Origin: Phycisphaerales bacterium
GTDB taxonomy: Bacteria; Planctomycetota; Phycisphaerae; Phycisphaerales; UBA1924
Assembly: GCA_029260555.1 (NCBI GenBank)
Contig: JAJDCZ010000050.1
Span: 39,179 to 103,178 of the forward strand
Reading direction: 5' to 3'
Length of the DNA: 64,000 nt
This document shows, one piece after another, positions 55,124 through 64,000 of the stretch. The translations under genes were made by a program, and so were the position numbers. The notes under the pieces are model-generated. The model was not told the origin of the DNA and did not search any database. It saw only the letters and a program-made list of their open reading frames with translations. Numbering within the stretch: position 1 is the first letter of the stretch; each line of letters begins with the position of its first letter.

Positions 55124-57129
55124 TGTTCCTCACCCCCATCGCAGCCATCGTTGCCGGCGTCTTGACGCTGCCCGTGCTGCTCACTCTCTACTTCCTCAAA
55201 CTCAGACGCAGACCCGTTCGCGTCAGCTCGACCATGTTCTGGGCATCGTCTTCAACTGATACCCAGGTGAACACACCCTTTCGCATGATCAGACCATCCT
55301 GGCTCCTGTTCTTGCACCTGCTCATTCTCGCGCTCTTGCTCCTTGCCATTGCGCGACCCACCCTCCCCGGCCCAGGCACATCAGATGACCGCATCATCCT
55401 CCTCATCGACCGCTCCGCATCCATGGCTGCCCAGACCCCCTCAGGCCAATCTCACCTTGACCTCGCCAAACAGCGCGCCAAACGAATCCTCAACGCCATC
55501 AATCGCGACAGTTCATCACACCAGATCGCCGTCATTTCCTTCGCCCATTCGCCGCGCATCATCGTGCCCTTCACACACGATCAGCGTGCAGTGCTGAACG
55601 CCATAGAAAAACTCACGCCTCTGGATCAGCCAGACAGGCTCCAGAATGCTCTTGATGCAGCTGCCTCGCTTGTCACCCGCGATGGCGATGAATCCACCCA
55701 ATCACCTCCCACGCGCGTCATCCTCATCACCGATGGCGTGATCAAATCCGCTCCCACCAGCACAACCTACACACTCGCCGGTGCAAAGCTCACCTACGAA
55801 CGCGTGACCCCTCTGGATTCTCCCGCTCAGGAAAACCTCAGCATCGTCTCCATGAGTGTCCAGCGCGATCCAGAATCCCCCAAGACAATCCGAGGCCTCC
55901 TCCGAGTCCTCTCCACCAACCCGAACACCAAAGCCGCAACTATCCAGATCACACAAAACAATCAAATCACCAAACGCATCGCAGCCACCTTCACCCCGCA
56001 ATTAGATGCGATCGATTCACCCGCCCAGGCGGTCGTTCCCTTCACACTCACCAGCTCTGCCCAAAGCCTTATCACAGCTTCACTCACCGCAACCGATGCC
56101 CTGGCAAGTGACAACACCGCCCGCATCACCCTCGACGCTGCGACTCGCCCTTCTGTGTTGTTGGTTTCGTCCAGTGCATTTTCCACCGACGCAACCACCA
56201 CCACCGACCTGACATGGATTCTGGGCGATCAACTCAGCGCCATGAACCTCAGCAGGCTCGAGAATATCTCACCCACCACCTACGCCCAGCTTCACGCATC
56301 GGGTCAGCTCAAAAACTTTGATCTTGTCATCTTCGATGTCGCTCCCACCACCAACCCCTCCTTCTTGCCGACCCCACCAATACCCTCGCTCAGCTTCGGC
56401 ATGAGTCCCGCCTTGCCAGGTCTTTCTGTTGAACCAGCTCAATCTGCAAAGCCCACCACGCTTTTCATCTCATGGGAACGCACCCACCCCGCGCTTCGGC
56501 ATGTCGCTCTGGATCAAACCCTCGTCCCCGCGAATCAGCACATCATCATCAAGCCAGACTCCCCAGCTACCGAACTCGCCCGTGGCGTTCCAGGCGTACT
56601 CATCGCCCAAACCTTTCTCAATCGCAACCGCCACATCCTCTGTGCCTTCGCCCTCAGAAACTCAACCTGGCCCCTGCAAGTTGGCTTTACCATCTTCCTT
56701 GCCAATGCTGTCGATCTGCTCGCAGATCAAAACGCCTCTGCATCAGCCCGCTTCTACACCACCATCGACCCCGTCATGGTCACCCCCAAGCCTCAAGCAC
56801 GCCAGATATCACTCTCAGGCCCCATCAACCGAACCATCAACCTTGCACAGAACCCCGCCCAGACCTCCAACCCCATCTCCCTCAGCATCCTGCCCCGCCA
56901 AGGCGTCTATCGCGTGCAAGGGGCTGAGCCTCAAATGATCGCTGTCAACCTTTTCTCACCCAGCGAATCGCTGCTCGCATCCAGGTCTTCCATCAGCATC
57001 GCAGGCATACAGATCTCAGCCCGGCAAAACGCCCAGCTCCGCCATGAAATCTGGCACTGGTTCGTCGGTGCTGCAGCACTCCTCCTCGCTATCGAGTGGT
57101 TCCTCTACGCCTGGCGCATCCGAATCTAA
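55123..57129 (+). CDS. BatA/VWA-domain membrane protein
   Basis: A 668-residue membrane protein. The N-terminal BatA region has two helices (about 5-25 and 61-80) around FYFLKLRRRPVRVSSTMFW-like sequence. The VWA domain has a complete MIDAS (DRSASM about residue 92, T, and D in ITDGV), so it can bind metal. A long C-terminal region of beta-rich and class I glutamine-amidotransferase-like character ends with a helix (about 648-665). VWA-BatA proteins work with MoxR ATPases; a MoxR operon is directly convergent. The start is ATG 55123, one-base overlap with rlmE. A C-rich tract follows the TAA. Confidence 0.82.
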   Translation: MFLTPIAAIVAGVLTLPVLLTLYFLKLRRRPVRVSSTMFWASSSTDTQVNTPFRMIRPSWLLFLHLLILALLLLAIARPTLPGPGTSDDRIILLIDRSASMAAQTPSGQSHLDLAKQRAKRILNAINRDSSSHQIAVISFAHSPRIIVPFTHDQRAVLNAIEKLTPLDQPDRLQNALDAAASLVTRDGDESTQSPPTRVILITDGVIKSAPTSTTYTLAGAKLTYERVTPLDSPAQENLSIVSMSVQRDPESPKTIRGLLRVLSTNPNTKAATIQITQNNQITKRIAATFTPQLDAIDSPAQAVVPFTLTSSAQSLITASLTATDALASDNTARITLDAATRPSVLLVSSSAFSTDATTTTDLTWILGDQLSAMNLSRLENISPTTYAQLHASGQLKNFDLVIFDVAPTTNPSFLPTPPIPSLSFGMSPALPGLSVEPAQSAKPTTLFISWERTHPALRHVALDQTLVPANQHIIIKPDSPATELARGVPGVLIAQTFLNRNRHILCAFALRNSTWPLQVGFTIFLANAVDLLADQNASASARFYTTIDPVMVTPKPQARQISLSGPINRTINLAQNPAQTSNPISLSILPRQGVYRVQGAEPQMIAVNLFSPSESLLASRSSISIAGIQISARQNAQLRHEIWHWFVGAAALLLAIEWFLYAWRIRI

Positions 57130-57150
57130 CCCCCCCCTCACCCCTCACTC
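57130..57150 (+). promoter_or_regulatory. C-rich tract directly after the VWA gene
   Basis: CCCCCCCTCACCCCTCACTC after TAA, in the 23-base gap between convergent genes. Confidence 0.3.
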
Positions 57151-57152
57151 AC

Positions 57153-58847
57153 TCAATCCCACGCCTTGGGGTCGATCGCAACCCGCCCCGGTTCACCCTC
57201 CCAAGGCACCATCGCCCGTGGCCAGGCGCTGCGCTCTTTTCGACCATCCACCCGCACCATCCCCAACACAATCAACCCCTCTCGACCCACCACCCCCGCA
57301 GGCAGCTTGAGCCTTACCGCCCACCCATCCGCTGTCCGTCCCACACGCACACGATCCGTCGATGCCTGATCTGACGACACACCAATCACATGCGTAGGCG
57401 ACCCCCACGCACCAAGCGTCACCTCAAGCCTTTCATGCACACTCCTCTCCTCCCACATCCAGTCCCCAGGCACGCGCATCTCAACAAAAAGTTCCCATCC
57501 TGTGTTCGTCTGATACAACCTCGCTGCACTCGCCCAGTCCCCAACCACCATCCTCCCAACCTGCTGACCCCCAACCAACTCTCCAAGCGCCCAGTCCGCA
57601 ACAAATGGTCCCATCGTCAATCCCGGTGGTTCAACCGCCACCGGTGCGCCCACCACCGCCAAGATCACAGGCACATCATCCGAAGCCATATCCACAGCCA
57701 CCGTCATGCCCATCGCAGACCCAACCTCGCCATGCTCCACCCGAATCCCCACCGCCCGTCTCGCCTCCACAGGCTCAACCACAGCCTTCGAATCCGCTGT
57801 CGATGATCTCACCCACCCCAAAACGCTCTCATCCGTCAAGTTCATGAACTCAATCGTGCTTGCCCGGCTCCCCTCGTTCCCAACCCCGCCCGCATCATCA
57901 ACAACCCACGCTGCCCCCCCCGGCTGTTCATCAAGCCATCGACGCACCCGCTTGCCCCGCCATTTGAGCGATCGCTTCTGATTAATCAACATCCCCAGCA
58001 CCTCACCCAGCGCTCCCTCATCATCAGGCCAGATCGGCACCACATGCTCGCCATCAAAGTTAATCTTCCGCGTCAGCACGCGCCCAAGCTCCTGAGCCAG
58101 CGCGGCATCATGCTCATGCAGCTGATCAAGCCCCACCTGCCACTTGGCTTCAATCAGCAGCGCCCATCGCTCTACTAACTCATCATCAATCCGAGGCTGC
58201 ACCTCTTGTGCATCATCCACCGTCGTGTACCACCCCGCCGATGCCCGCCCCGTCGTGATCAGCCTCATCCGCCAGCGCCTCAATGGATCTTCCCACTGGC
58301 TTCTGGTCATTGCTTCAAAAACCGGGTCCGCCAGATGGTCCATATCCTGCTGATCCACCGTCCACGACACCTGTTCCTGAACCAGCGCCGGATCTGTCAA
58401 CCAGTTCAGCTCATGCCTTTTGCCATCAATCCAAAGCCCCTGACCCATCGCAGACGCAGGCAGATTTGCCACCACCGCCCAGAACCCCTCGCCTTGGATA
58501 GGTGTCGCAACTTCCGCCTCCTGCGAACCCCATGTCGTTGATTCAAGCCAGTTCCACCGCTTCACCCCCGCCCCCCCAACATCTTTCAGCACACCAAACC
58601 ACACCAGACGCACCACAACCGTCTGCCCGTCATCCATATGAACCTTGATGTTCTCTGGTTCAGGGACAACCTCGCCCACCTCCACAGGCACCATCAGCAT
58701 CTGTCCAACCACCGCGTCGATTCGCCCCTTCTTCACACGCAAATCATCAAGAGCAATCCCACCCAACCCCTGAGCATGAAAAACCACAACACTCAGCACC
58801 ACAATCAGGCTGCAGAACCGCACCACATTGTCCTTCATATGCACCAT
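57153..58847 (-). CDS. Secreted protein of unknown function, MoxR-linked
   Basis: A 564-residue protein with signal peptide (VVRFCSLIVVLSVVVFHAQG, about residues 9-28). The rest is largely beta-rich; the last 180 residues (VFAADWALGEL-like, DRVRVGRTADGWAVRLKLP) recall carbohydrate-binding or DOMON-like sandwiches found after peptidases, but this is weak. ATG 58847 directly follows the moxR stop codon (TGAATG) and has GAGG 5 bases upstream, so the two are translationally coupled. MoxR ATPases assist partner proteins, so this may be a client. No homologous family recognised. Confidence 0.7.
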   Translation of the reverse strand: MVHMKDNVVRFCSLIVVLSVVVFHAQGLGGIALDDLRVKKGRIDAVVGQMLMVPVEVGEVVPEPENIKVHMDDGQTVVVRLVWFGVLKDVGGAGVKRWNWLESTTWGSQEAEVATPIQGEGFWAVVANLPASAMGQGLWIDGKRHELNWLTDPALVQEQVSWTVDQQDMDHLADPVFEAMTRSQWEDPLRRWRMRLITTGRASAGWYTTVDDAQEVQPRIDDELVERWALLIEAKWQVGLDQLHEHDAALAQELGRVLTRKINFDGEHVVPIWPDDEGALGEVLGMLINQKRSLKWRGKRVRRWLDEQPGGAAWVVDDAGGVGNEGSRASTIEFMNLTDESVLGWVRSSTADSKAVVEPVEARRAVGIRVEHGEVGSAMGMTVAVDMASDDVPVILAVVGAPVAVEPPGLTMGPFVADWALGELVGGQQVGRMVVGDWASAARLYQTNTGWELFVEMRVPGDWMWEERSVHERLEVTLGAWGSPTHVIGVSSDQASTDRVRVGRTADGWAVRLKLPAGVVGREGLIVLGMVRVDGRKERSAWPRAMVPWEGEPGRVAIDPKAWD

Positions 58848-59897
58848 TCAATCCTCAACGCGAATCGGTAGCGTCTGCGTGATGTTCTCAATCACACCAT
58901 CAGCCTGCACACCCTCAGCATGAGCTTCAAAGTTCATAATCAACCGATGTCTGAGCGCAGGCAGCGAGACCCGCTTAATGTCGTCAATGCCCACAGCCGT
59001 GCGTTTGTCCACAAGCGCTGCCACCTTCGCGCCCAGCACCAACGCCTGGGCAGCGCGAGGCGATGCCCCCACCCGCACAAACTGATCAACCATCGGCGTT
59101 GAATACCGCCCACCCCCATCAAGCCCCTTGGGATGCGTCGCCAGCACCAGCCTCACCGCGTAATCCCGCACATGCGGTGCGATCGCCACACGCTGAACCA
59201 GCGCCTGATGCTTTAATATCGCACTCGCATCCAGCACAGACGACACCTCCGGGTTCACACCCGTCGTCGTCCGCTCCAAAATCTCCGCCATCTCCTCTCG
59301 ACCCGAATACCCCACTCGCAGCTTGAAGAAAAACCGGTCCAGCTGCGCTTCAGGTAATGGATATGTCCCCTCCTGTTCCAACGGATTCTGCGTTGCCATC
59401 ACAAAAAATGGCCCCGGCAACTCATGTGTCGTGCCCGCCACCGTCACCGATTGCTCCTGCATTGCTTCAAGCAGCGCCGCTTGCGTCTTGGGTGTTGCCC
59501 GGTTGATCTCATCTGCAAGCACCATCTGTGCAAACACAGGCCCGGGTTGAAAACGAAACTCCCGGCTCTTGCCCCCCTCACTCATCACCTCATGCACCAC
59601 CGTCGTACCCGTGATATCCGCAGGCATCAGATCCGGCGTAAACTGAATCCGAGAAAAATCCAGACTCAACGCCCGCGCCAGCGATCGAATCAAAAGCGTC
59701 TTGCCAATCCCAGGCACACCCTCCAGCAGCACATGCCCACCCGTAAACAAACAGGTCAACACCCCCTCAATAATCTGGCCGTGTCCCACCACCACCCGTT
59801 GTATCTGTTCACGAACCGCAGCATAGTCAGCACAAAATGTGCCACAAGCCTCATCAAGTTCCTGGAGCGATTCGGGTGTCCGTACTGATTCATCCAT
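58848..59897 (-). CDS. moxR: MoxR-family AAA+ ATPase
   Basis: A 349-residue MoxR ATPase. Walker A is LLEGVPGIGKTLLI (about 77-90), the typical RIQFTPDLMPADITG follows, Walker B is VLADEINRATPKTQAALLEA (about 148-167), and the sensor FVMATQNPLEQEGTYPLPEAQLDRF is complete. MoxR proteins fold or activate partner complexes, often with a DUF58 and VWA protein. Here the VWA gene is on the opposite strand, convergent, and no DUF58 gene is seen. It is the first gene of the two-gene operon with the secreted 564-aa protein. Confidence 0.93.
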   Translation of the reverse strand: MDESVRTPESLQELDEACGTFCADYAAVREQIQRVVVGHGQIIEGVLTCLFTGGHVLLEGVPGIGKTLLIRSLARALSLDFSRIQFTPDLMPADITGTTVVHEVMSEGGKSREFRFQPGPVFAQMVLADEINRATPKTQAALLEAMQEQSVTVAGTTHELPGPFFVMATQNPLEQEGTYPLPEAQLDRFFFKLRVGYSGREEMAEILERTTTGVNPEVSSVLDASAILKHQALVQRVAIAPHVRDYAVRLVLATHPKGLDGGGRYSTPMVDQFVRVGASPRAAQALVLGAKVAALVDKRTAVGIDDIKRVSLPALRHRLIMNFEAHAEGVQADGVIENITQTLPIRVED

Positions 59898-60083
59898 GTG
59901 CGTAATCCCATGCCGGTTTGGCTGGCTCCATCCTAGCTTGCAACTGACGCCTCAATAAGATCCTCAGCCTCAATGCTGAACATATTGGCTCAAGGTGATA
60001 TCACACACATAATCTGGTACACTTCACGCTGGTGCAACCATATCTGAGCAATAGTGCCCGTGCCTTTCACGCAACCACGCCCA

Positions 60084-62849
60084 ATGACCCAGTCCCGCAT
60101 GATCTCATTCAGGCCAGGTAAACGCATTCTGATGATCGATCAGAGTGCTGGCGACCAACGCCTGATTCTGGAACTCCTGGGAGAATCCGCAGGCGACGAG
60201 TTTCAACTCTCCACCGCTGACACCCTCGCCCAAGGCATCAATAAACTCGATCAGAATTCATACGACGCAATCTTTCTGGACCTCTCGCTTCCAGAGAATA
60301 AAGGGCTTCAATCCGTCCAGCAAATGATCGAGGCTGCCCCTCGCACACCCATCATCGTCCTCAGCAGCATCCCCAGCGATCAACTTGCTCTCAACGCCCT
60401 CCATGCAGGTGCTCAGGATTTTCTTGTCAAAGGCCAAATCGCTCCCAACGAACTGACACGCACACTCAGACACGCCATGGAACGCATGAGCCTGCAAAAT
60501 CGCATCCGCGTGTTTCAACAGGCAATCCAGTCCACAACCAATGGCATCGCCATCCTGAATATCGACACCGATCAACCCCTCTCCCAAAGCCCAGCTTGCA
60601 CCATTGCGCATGTCAACAAGGCTTTCGCTGAAATGCTCAATGCAGACAGCAATGAACTCATAGGCAGGCAGTTTTTTACCCTTGTCAACGAAGAAGAAGG
60701 TACCGATCGGATTGCTCATGCCATCCGCGAGCGAAGGGCAGAGCGCGCCATCCTTCAAATGAGCACTCTTGATAACAAAACAGTCTGGTGTCGTGCTCTT
60801 GTCACACCCGTCTACGAAGCCGATGGCTTGCTTCACCACTACATCTGCGTCTGTGAAGATGTCACCGACCAGCTTCGCGTTGAACAAAGACTGCTCTCCA
60901 TCGTCCAAGGCACCTCCCCCGCCACAGGCCGCGCCTTCTTCCACAAACTCACACGCAACATCGCTGAAGCACTGGAGGTCAAAATCGCCTTCGTTGTCGA
61001 GTGTGACACGGATGATTCCGGCCGTGCCTTGCTCGTCTGTGCATGGAATGGCGAGGCCTACGAAGAAAACATCACCTACGACCTGGCTGGCACACCCTGT
61101 GAACTGGTCAATGACAATGAGCCTTGCATCATCAAAACCGGCGTCCAGGAACGCTACCCCGATGACCAGTGGATGATCAACCATAATGCCGACAGCTACT
61201 ACGCCATCCCCCTGCTTGATGCTGCAGGCAAACGAATTGGACACATGGGCGTCATCGACACCGCTCCCCTGCCTGATGACCCTGACATCGAATCAATTGT
61301 GCGAACCTTCGCAGCTCGCGCATCCGCGGAAATCCAGAGAGGCTTGTCTGAAGACTCCATGTTTGAAGAAAATACCTTCATCAATGAAATATTTCAGACC
61401 GTCAGATCTCTCATCGTCGTTCTCGATGGAACAGGTAGCATCATCCTGTTCAACCAGGCGTGTCAGTTATTGACAGGTCTTGAACCAGCACAGGTCTATG
61501 GGAAAAACATCGTCGAAGCTCTTATCGCGGAGAATCAAAAATCCCATGTTCACAGGTTTATGACCCAACTGGTCAATGGCCACGAACACGCCTCAGATCA
61601 ACACGACTGGATCGGTGCAGATAACAAACTGCACACCATCCTCTGGAACTACGCGGTCCTTCGCAAGGACAACGGCAACATCAGGTGCATCATCGGTGCA
61701 GGCGTCGATATCACCGAACAGATCCACGCTGAGCAACAAAAACAAGCTCTCAAAATCGAACTCAAACAAGCCCAGAAGCTCAAAGCCGTTGGCTCTCTCG
61801 CCTCAGGAGTAGCTCACGACTTTAACAATCTCCTCACAGTCGTCGCCAGCGCCAGCCAGACCGTAAGAAATAAAATCAGTTTGCATCAGCCCGTTGGTTC
61901 CTCTCTTGATCAGATCGATTCAGCGGTTGACCACGCTTCAAACATCACCCGCTCGCTGCTCGCGTTTGCACAGACTGGCTCGACCAATAAAAGCGTCTTC
62001 GATCTTGCATCTCTCACTCGCCAGACGCTCAAGTTCCTCCAAGGCGTCCTCCCCGCAGCCATAAAAATCAACATCAACATCAACAATATTTCCCCCGTCT
62101 GGATCACAGGCGACCAGGCACAGTTCAAACAAATCTACACCAACCTCGCCATCAACGCTAAAGATGCCATGCCCCAAGGCGGCACCCTCACCGTCACACT
62201 CAATACCTCATCCCCCTCCAAACTCGCCACCATCATACTTTCAGATACTGGCGATGGCATCGATCCCTCCATCACATCCAGAATCTTCGAACCCTTCTTC
62301 TCCACACACACCCGCGAGCAAGGCACCGGCCTGGGTCTCTCTATCGTTCATGGCATCATCACCGATCATCAAGGCACCATCTCCGTCCACTCTTCCAAAA
62401 GCCAAGGCACCACCTTCACCATCCAGATCCCCCTCACAGACCCATCTCAAATCCCCACAAATCCTGCCCCAAACTCAAAACAAACCCGGATCATCACACT
62501 CATCGATCCTGATCTTTATGTCTCTTCCATCACCGCCTCCGCGCTCCGCGCTGCAGGCCACACCGTCAAAACCTCCACCAAACTTGATCCCCAAAATCTT
62601 CTTGAACCCACTCCCGATCTGATCATCATCCATCAGCGCAGCCTCAATCCTTCTTGCACGACACCAAACAATGATTGTCCTGTCCCCACGCTGCTCCTGG
62701 CGGACAGCAATCAAAAAAACAGCACACTAAAAGAGAACTTTTCAAGCGTGCTACACGAACCATTCAACATGAACGACCTGCTTCACGCAGTCAACCTGAT
62801 ATGCACTCACCCCACATCCACCCCCCAATCAATTCAGGCGGTGAATTAA
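60084..62849 (+). CDS. Hybrid histidine kinase REC-PAS-GAF-PAS-HisKA-HATPase
   Basis: A 921-residue cytoplasmic kinase without TM helices. Order: an intact receiver (about 15-130, phospho-Asp in IFLDLSLPE, Lys in FLVKG), PAS (about 145-260), GAF (about 275-425), PAS (about 440-560), HisKA with phospho-His in GVAHDFNNLL (about 595), HATPase_c with N box INAKDAMPQGG, G boxes SDTGDGI and GTGLGLSI. A degenerate C-terminal receiver (about 810-905) has His in place of the phospho-Asp (DLIIIHQ). It probably passes phosphate to the NarL-type regulator whose start overlaps its stop by one base. The start is uncertain (GTG 60054, ATG 60084 or 60099). Confidence 0.85.
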   Translation: MTQSRMISFRPGKRILMIDQSAGDQRLILELLGESAGDEFQLSTADTLAQGINKLDQNSYDAIFLDLSLPENKGLQSVQQMIEAAPRTPIIVLSSIPSDQLALNALHAGAQDFLVKGQIAPNELTRTLRHAMERMSLQNRIRVFQQAIQSTTNGIAILNIDTDQPLSQSPACTIAHVNKAFAEMLNADSNELIGRQFFTLVNEEEGTDRIAHAIRERRAERAILQMSTLDNKTVWCRALVTPVYEADGLLHHYICVCEDVTDQLRVEQRLLSIVQGTSPATGRAFFHKLTRNIAEALEVKIAFVVECDTDDSGRALLVCAWNGEAYEENITYDLAGTPCELVNDNEPCIIKTGVQERYPDDQWMINHNADSYYAIPLLDAAGKRIGHMGVIDTAPLPDDPDIESIVRTFAARASAEIQRGLSEDSMFEENTFINEIFQTVRSLIVVLDGTGSIILFNQACQLLTGLEPAQVYGKNIVEALIAENQKSHVHRFMTQLVNGHEHASDQHDWIGADNKLHTILWNYAVLRKDNGNIRCIIGAGVDITEQIHAEQQKQALKIELKQAQKLKAVGSLASGVAHDFNNLLTVVASASQTVRNKISLHQPVGSSLDQIDSAVDHASNITRSLLAFAQTGSTNKSVFDLASLTRQTLKFLQGVLPAAIKINININNISPVWITGDQAQFKQIYTNLAINAKDAMPQGGTLTVTLNTSSPSKLATIILSDTGDGIDPSITSRIFEPFFSTHTREQGTGLGLSIVHGIITDHQGTISVHSSKSQGTTFTIQIPLTDPSQIPTNPAPNSKQTRIITLIDPDLYVSSITASALRAAGHTVKTSTKLDPQNLLEPTPDLIIIHQRSLNPSCTTPNNDCPVPTLLLADSNQKNSTLKENFSSVLHEPFNMNDLLHAVNLICTHPTSTPQSIQAVN

Positions 62850-63499
62850 TGCTTATTCGCATTGTTCTTGCTGATGATCATTCCCTCGTACGCAGTGCCT
62901 TGGGCGAAAGGCTCAACACGGAAAAAAATCTGGAGGTCGTCGCCACAGTCTCAGGTGCAGACGAAGCCGTGCAGATCTGCTCGCAACGATCCATCGATAT
63001 CGTCCTCATGGACATCGACATGCCGGGTCTTTCAGCGTTTGAAGCCGCCCAGACCATCAACTCCAGATTCTCTCAAACCAAAGTTATCTTCCTCAGCGCC
63101 TTTCACCACGATGCCTACATCGAACAGGCGCTCCATGCCAAAGCTTGGGGGTTTGTCTGCAAAAACGAACCTATCGAAGCCGTCATCCAGGCCATAACCC
63201 AAGTCTCCATGGGCAACACCTGGTTCTCAAAGCAGGTCCAGGAACGCATCGTGGTTCACAATGGCACACTGGGGCTGAGCCACTCGACCACCAGCCGAAT
63301 CTCATTGCTCACGCCCCGTGAGATCCAGGTTCTCAGCTATGTCGCCTTGGGCATGCCCAAACGAGACATCGCCCAAACCATGCATCTGAGCGTCAAAACG
63401 GTCGAAAATCATTGCACCAACCTCATGAACAAACTGAGCATCCACGACCGCGTAGAACTGGCACGCTTTGCCATTCGCGAAGGCCTCGCCGAAGCCTGA
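62849..63499 (+). CDS. NarL/FixJ-type response regulator
   Basis: A 216-residue regulator. The receiver has acidic pair LADDH (8-12), phospho-Asp in VLMDIDMP (about 55) and Lys in FVCKNE (about 105). The C-terminal LuxR-type HTH (about 150-215) has LTPREIQVLSYVALG and KRDIAQTMHLSVKTVENH, the recognition helix. It overlaps the kinase stop by one base (TAATG), so the pair is coupled. The kinase-regulator arrangement is typical; target genes cannot be told. It is the last gene before the tRNA. Confidence 0.9.
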   Translation: MLIRIVLADDHSLVRSALGERLNTEKNLEVVATVSGADEAVQICSQRSIDIVLMDIDMPGLSAFEAAQTINSRFSQTKVIFLSAFHHDAYIEQALHAKAWGFVCKNEPIEAVIQAITQVSMGNTWFSKQVQERIVVHNGTLGLSHSTTSRISLLTPREIQVLSYVALGMPKRDIAQTMHLSVKTVENHCTNLMNKLSIHDRVELARFAIREGLAEA

Positions 63500-63879
63500 A
63501 AACAGCATTTCAGTGCCCTCAAGGCCATTTTCTGGATAAAAAAGGTATTTTGGACTACTTTATCCCTGATTGGGGTTTACACCCTATGGACAGCAGGCTA
63601 ATGTCCGTATCTCATATGTAAATATGAATCTTTCAACTCTTTTATTCGCTCTTTCAAATAATACCCTCTCCCTCCCTTCTCGTGGACGGCTCGTTAAGGC
63701 AATCCCTCAGCGAGCCGTCCCGTTTTAACCCCCTCCCCCCCTCCCCCCCACACACAACACTCAACAATCCACAAAACCCCACCCAGCAGACGCGCTGCAC
63801 CTGAATCCATTTCAACACACAAAACATCGCATCGATAACCCCCCACCCCCCCCCCGCCCACCAATCCCCCGACATCCAA
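63500..63879. other. Gene-free region before tRNA-Cys
   Basis: About 380 bases with an intrinsic-type terminator (63684-63726) and two C-rich, G-poor stretches (63729-63750 and 63841-63870). No supported protein gene. Confidence 0.6.
63684..63726 (+). terminator. Terminator hairpin downstream of the regulator gene
   Basis: Perfect 10-base stem GGACGGCTCG with CGAGCCGTCC, 17-base loop, followed by CGTTTTAA and a C-rich tract. It probably ends the kinase/regulator transcript, 185 bases beyond the stop. Confidence 0.65.
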
Positions 63880-63953
63880 AGGCCGCGGTGGGATTCGAAC
63901 CCACGAATGACGGATTTGCAATCCGTTCCCTTAGACCACTTGGGCACGCGGCC
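63880..63953 (-). tRNA. tRNA-Cys (GCA)
   Basis: Reads from GGCCGCG to CGCGGCC: 7-base acceptor stem, D arm with CCC/GGG, anticodon stem ACGGA/TCCGT around loop TTGCAAA (anticodon GCA), 5-base variable loop and T arm GTGGG-TTCGAAT-CCCAC. The discriminator is U73, as expected for tRNA-Cys. CCA is not encoded and must be added afterwards. Confidence 0.97.
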
Positions 63954-64000
63954 GACAACTCCACGCTAGATCAACCAAACCCCAGCGTCAACCTCTCCCC

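Noticed and set aside
60258..61244. 328-residue frame antisense to the hybrid kinase
   Set aside because: Mirror of the kinase reading frame; Cys/Gly-rich product with no motif.
63654..63947. 97-residue frame overlapping the tRNA
   Set aside because: Most of its N-terminus is tRNA-Cys read as protein.
1..64000. CRISPR array or insertion sequence
   Set aside because: No regular spacer-repeat array and no transposase gene was seen; the repeats found are isolated hairpins.

Overview
The window reads as chromosomal DNA of a planctomycete, most likely class Phycisphaerae. The evidence is composition (GC-rich by eye, GATC-rich), very large secreted PQQ-type propeller proteins, secreted proteins ending in a Cys-bracketed pair of dockerin-like DLNGDG repeats, a PEP-CTERM-like tail, a membrane-tethered MerR-type HTH protein, and a MoxR/VWA locus. 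This is an inference from protein character; no rRNA is present. One tRNA-Cys lies at the right end.

Layout. 1-5.7 kb: secreted/envelope genes (start of a secreted protein, a 1433-aa propeller protein, a small membrane protein, an LEA-type lipoprotein). 5.8-13 kb: PrkA kinase, TrmB, an FMN reductase, the compact queC-queE-queD operon for the preQ0 precursor of queuosine, and an HtrA protease. 13-14.1 kb: an AT-richer DUF4238 gene bracketed by an imperfect copy of the htrA 3' end. 14.1-18.8 kb: an RND efflux pump and its adaptor. 19-31 kb: mostly housekeeping (IlvE, a PheT lacking the EMAP-type tRNA-binding domain, an Hsp70/HscA-like chaperone with thioesterase and zinc-ribbon membrane proteins, an AhpD-like protein, HisS, a TPR-like protein, an orphan NuoG).

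32.1-36.8 kb is the most unusual part. A cleavable S24/LexA-type repressor is divergent from a leftward operon encoding a double-HTH protein, an ABC-ATPase fused to a GNAT acetyltransferase, a 70-aa protein, and a phage-type large terminase with a cysteine cluster. A perfect palindromic operator lies between the two transcription units. There are no capsid, portal or tail genes and no integrase, so it looks like a damage-switchable, domesticated packaging or DNA-processing module rather than a prophage.

36.9-49.4 kb: a membrane-tethered HTH protein, UbiA, two large secreted proteins with matching dockerin-like tails (a beta-helix protein and a metzincin protease), a Ycf46-like AAA+ ATPase, an AT-rich GIY-YIG nuclease directly downstream of a membrane P-loop ATPase, and a phosphomanno/glucomutase. 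50-63.9 kb: a FIST protein, an esterase, a PD40 propeller, RluA-type and RlmE RNA-modifying enzymes, a VWA membrane protein convergent with a MoxR operon, and a two-gene signalling operon (hybrid histidine kinase and NarL-type regulator).

Between genes are two families of interspersed hairpin repeats, several good intrinsic terminators, and a recurrent C-rich, G-poor tract that starts at the stop codon of five genes and could act in Rho-type termination. Most start sites were chosen by Shine-Dalgarno spacing; several genes use TTG or GTG.
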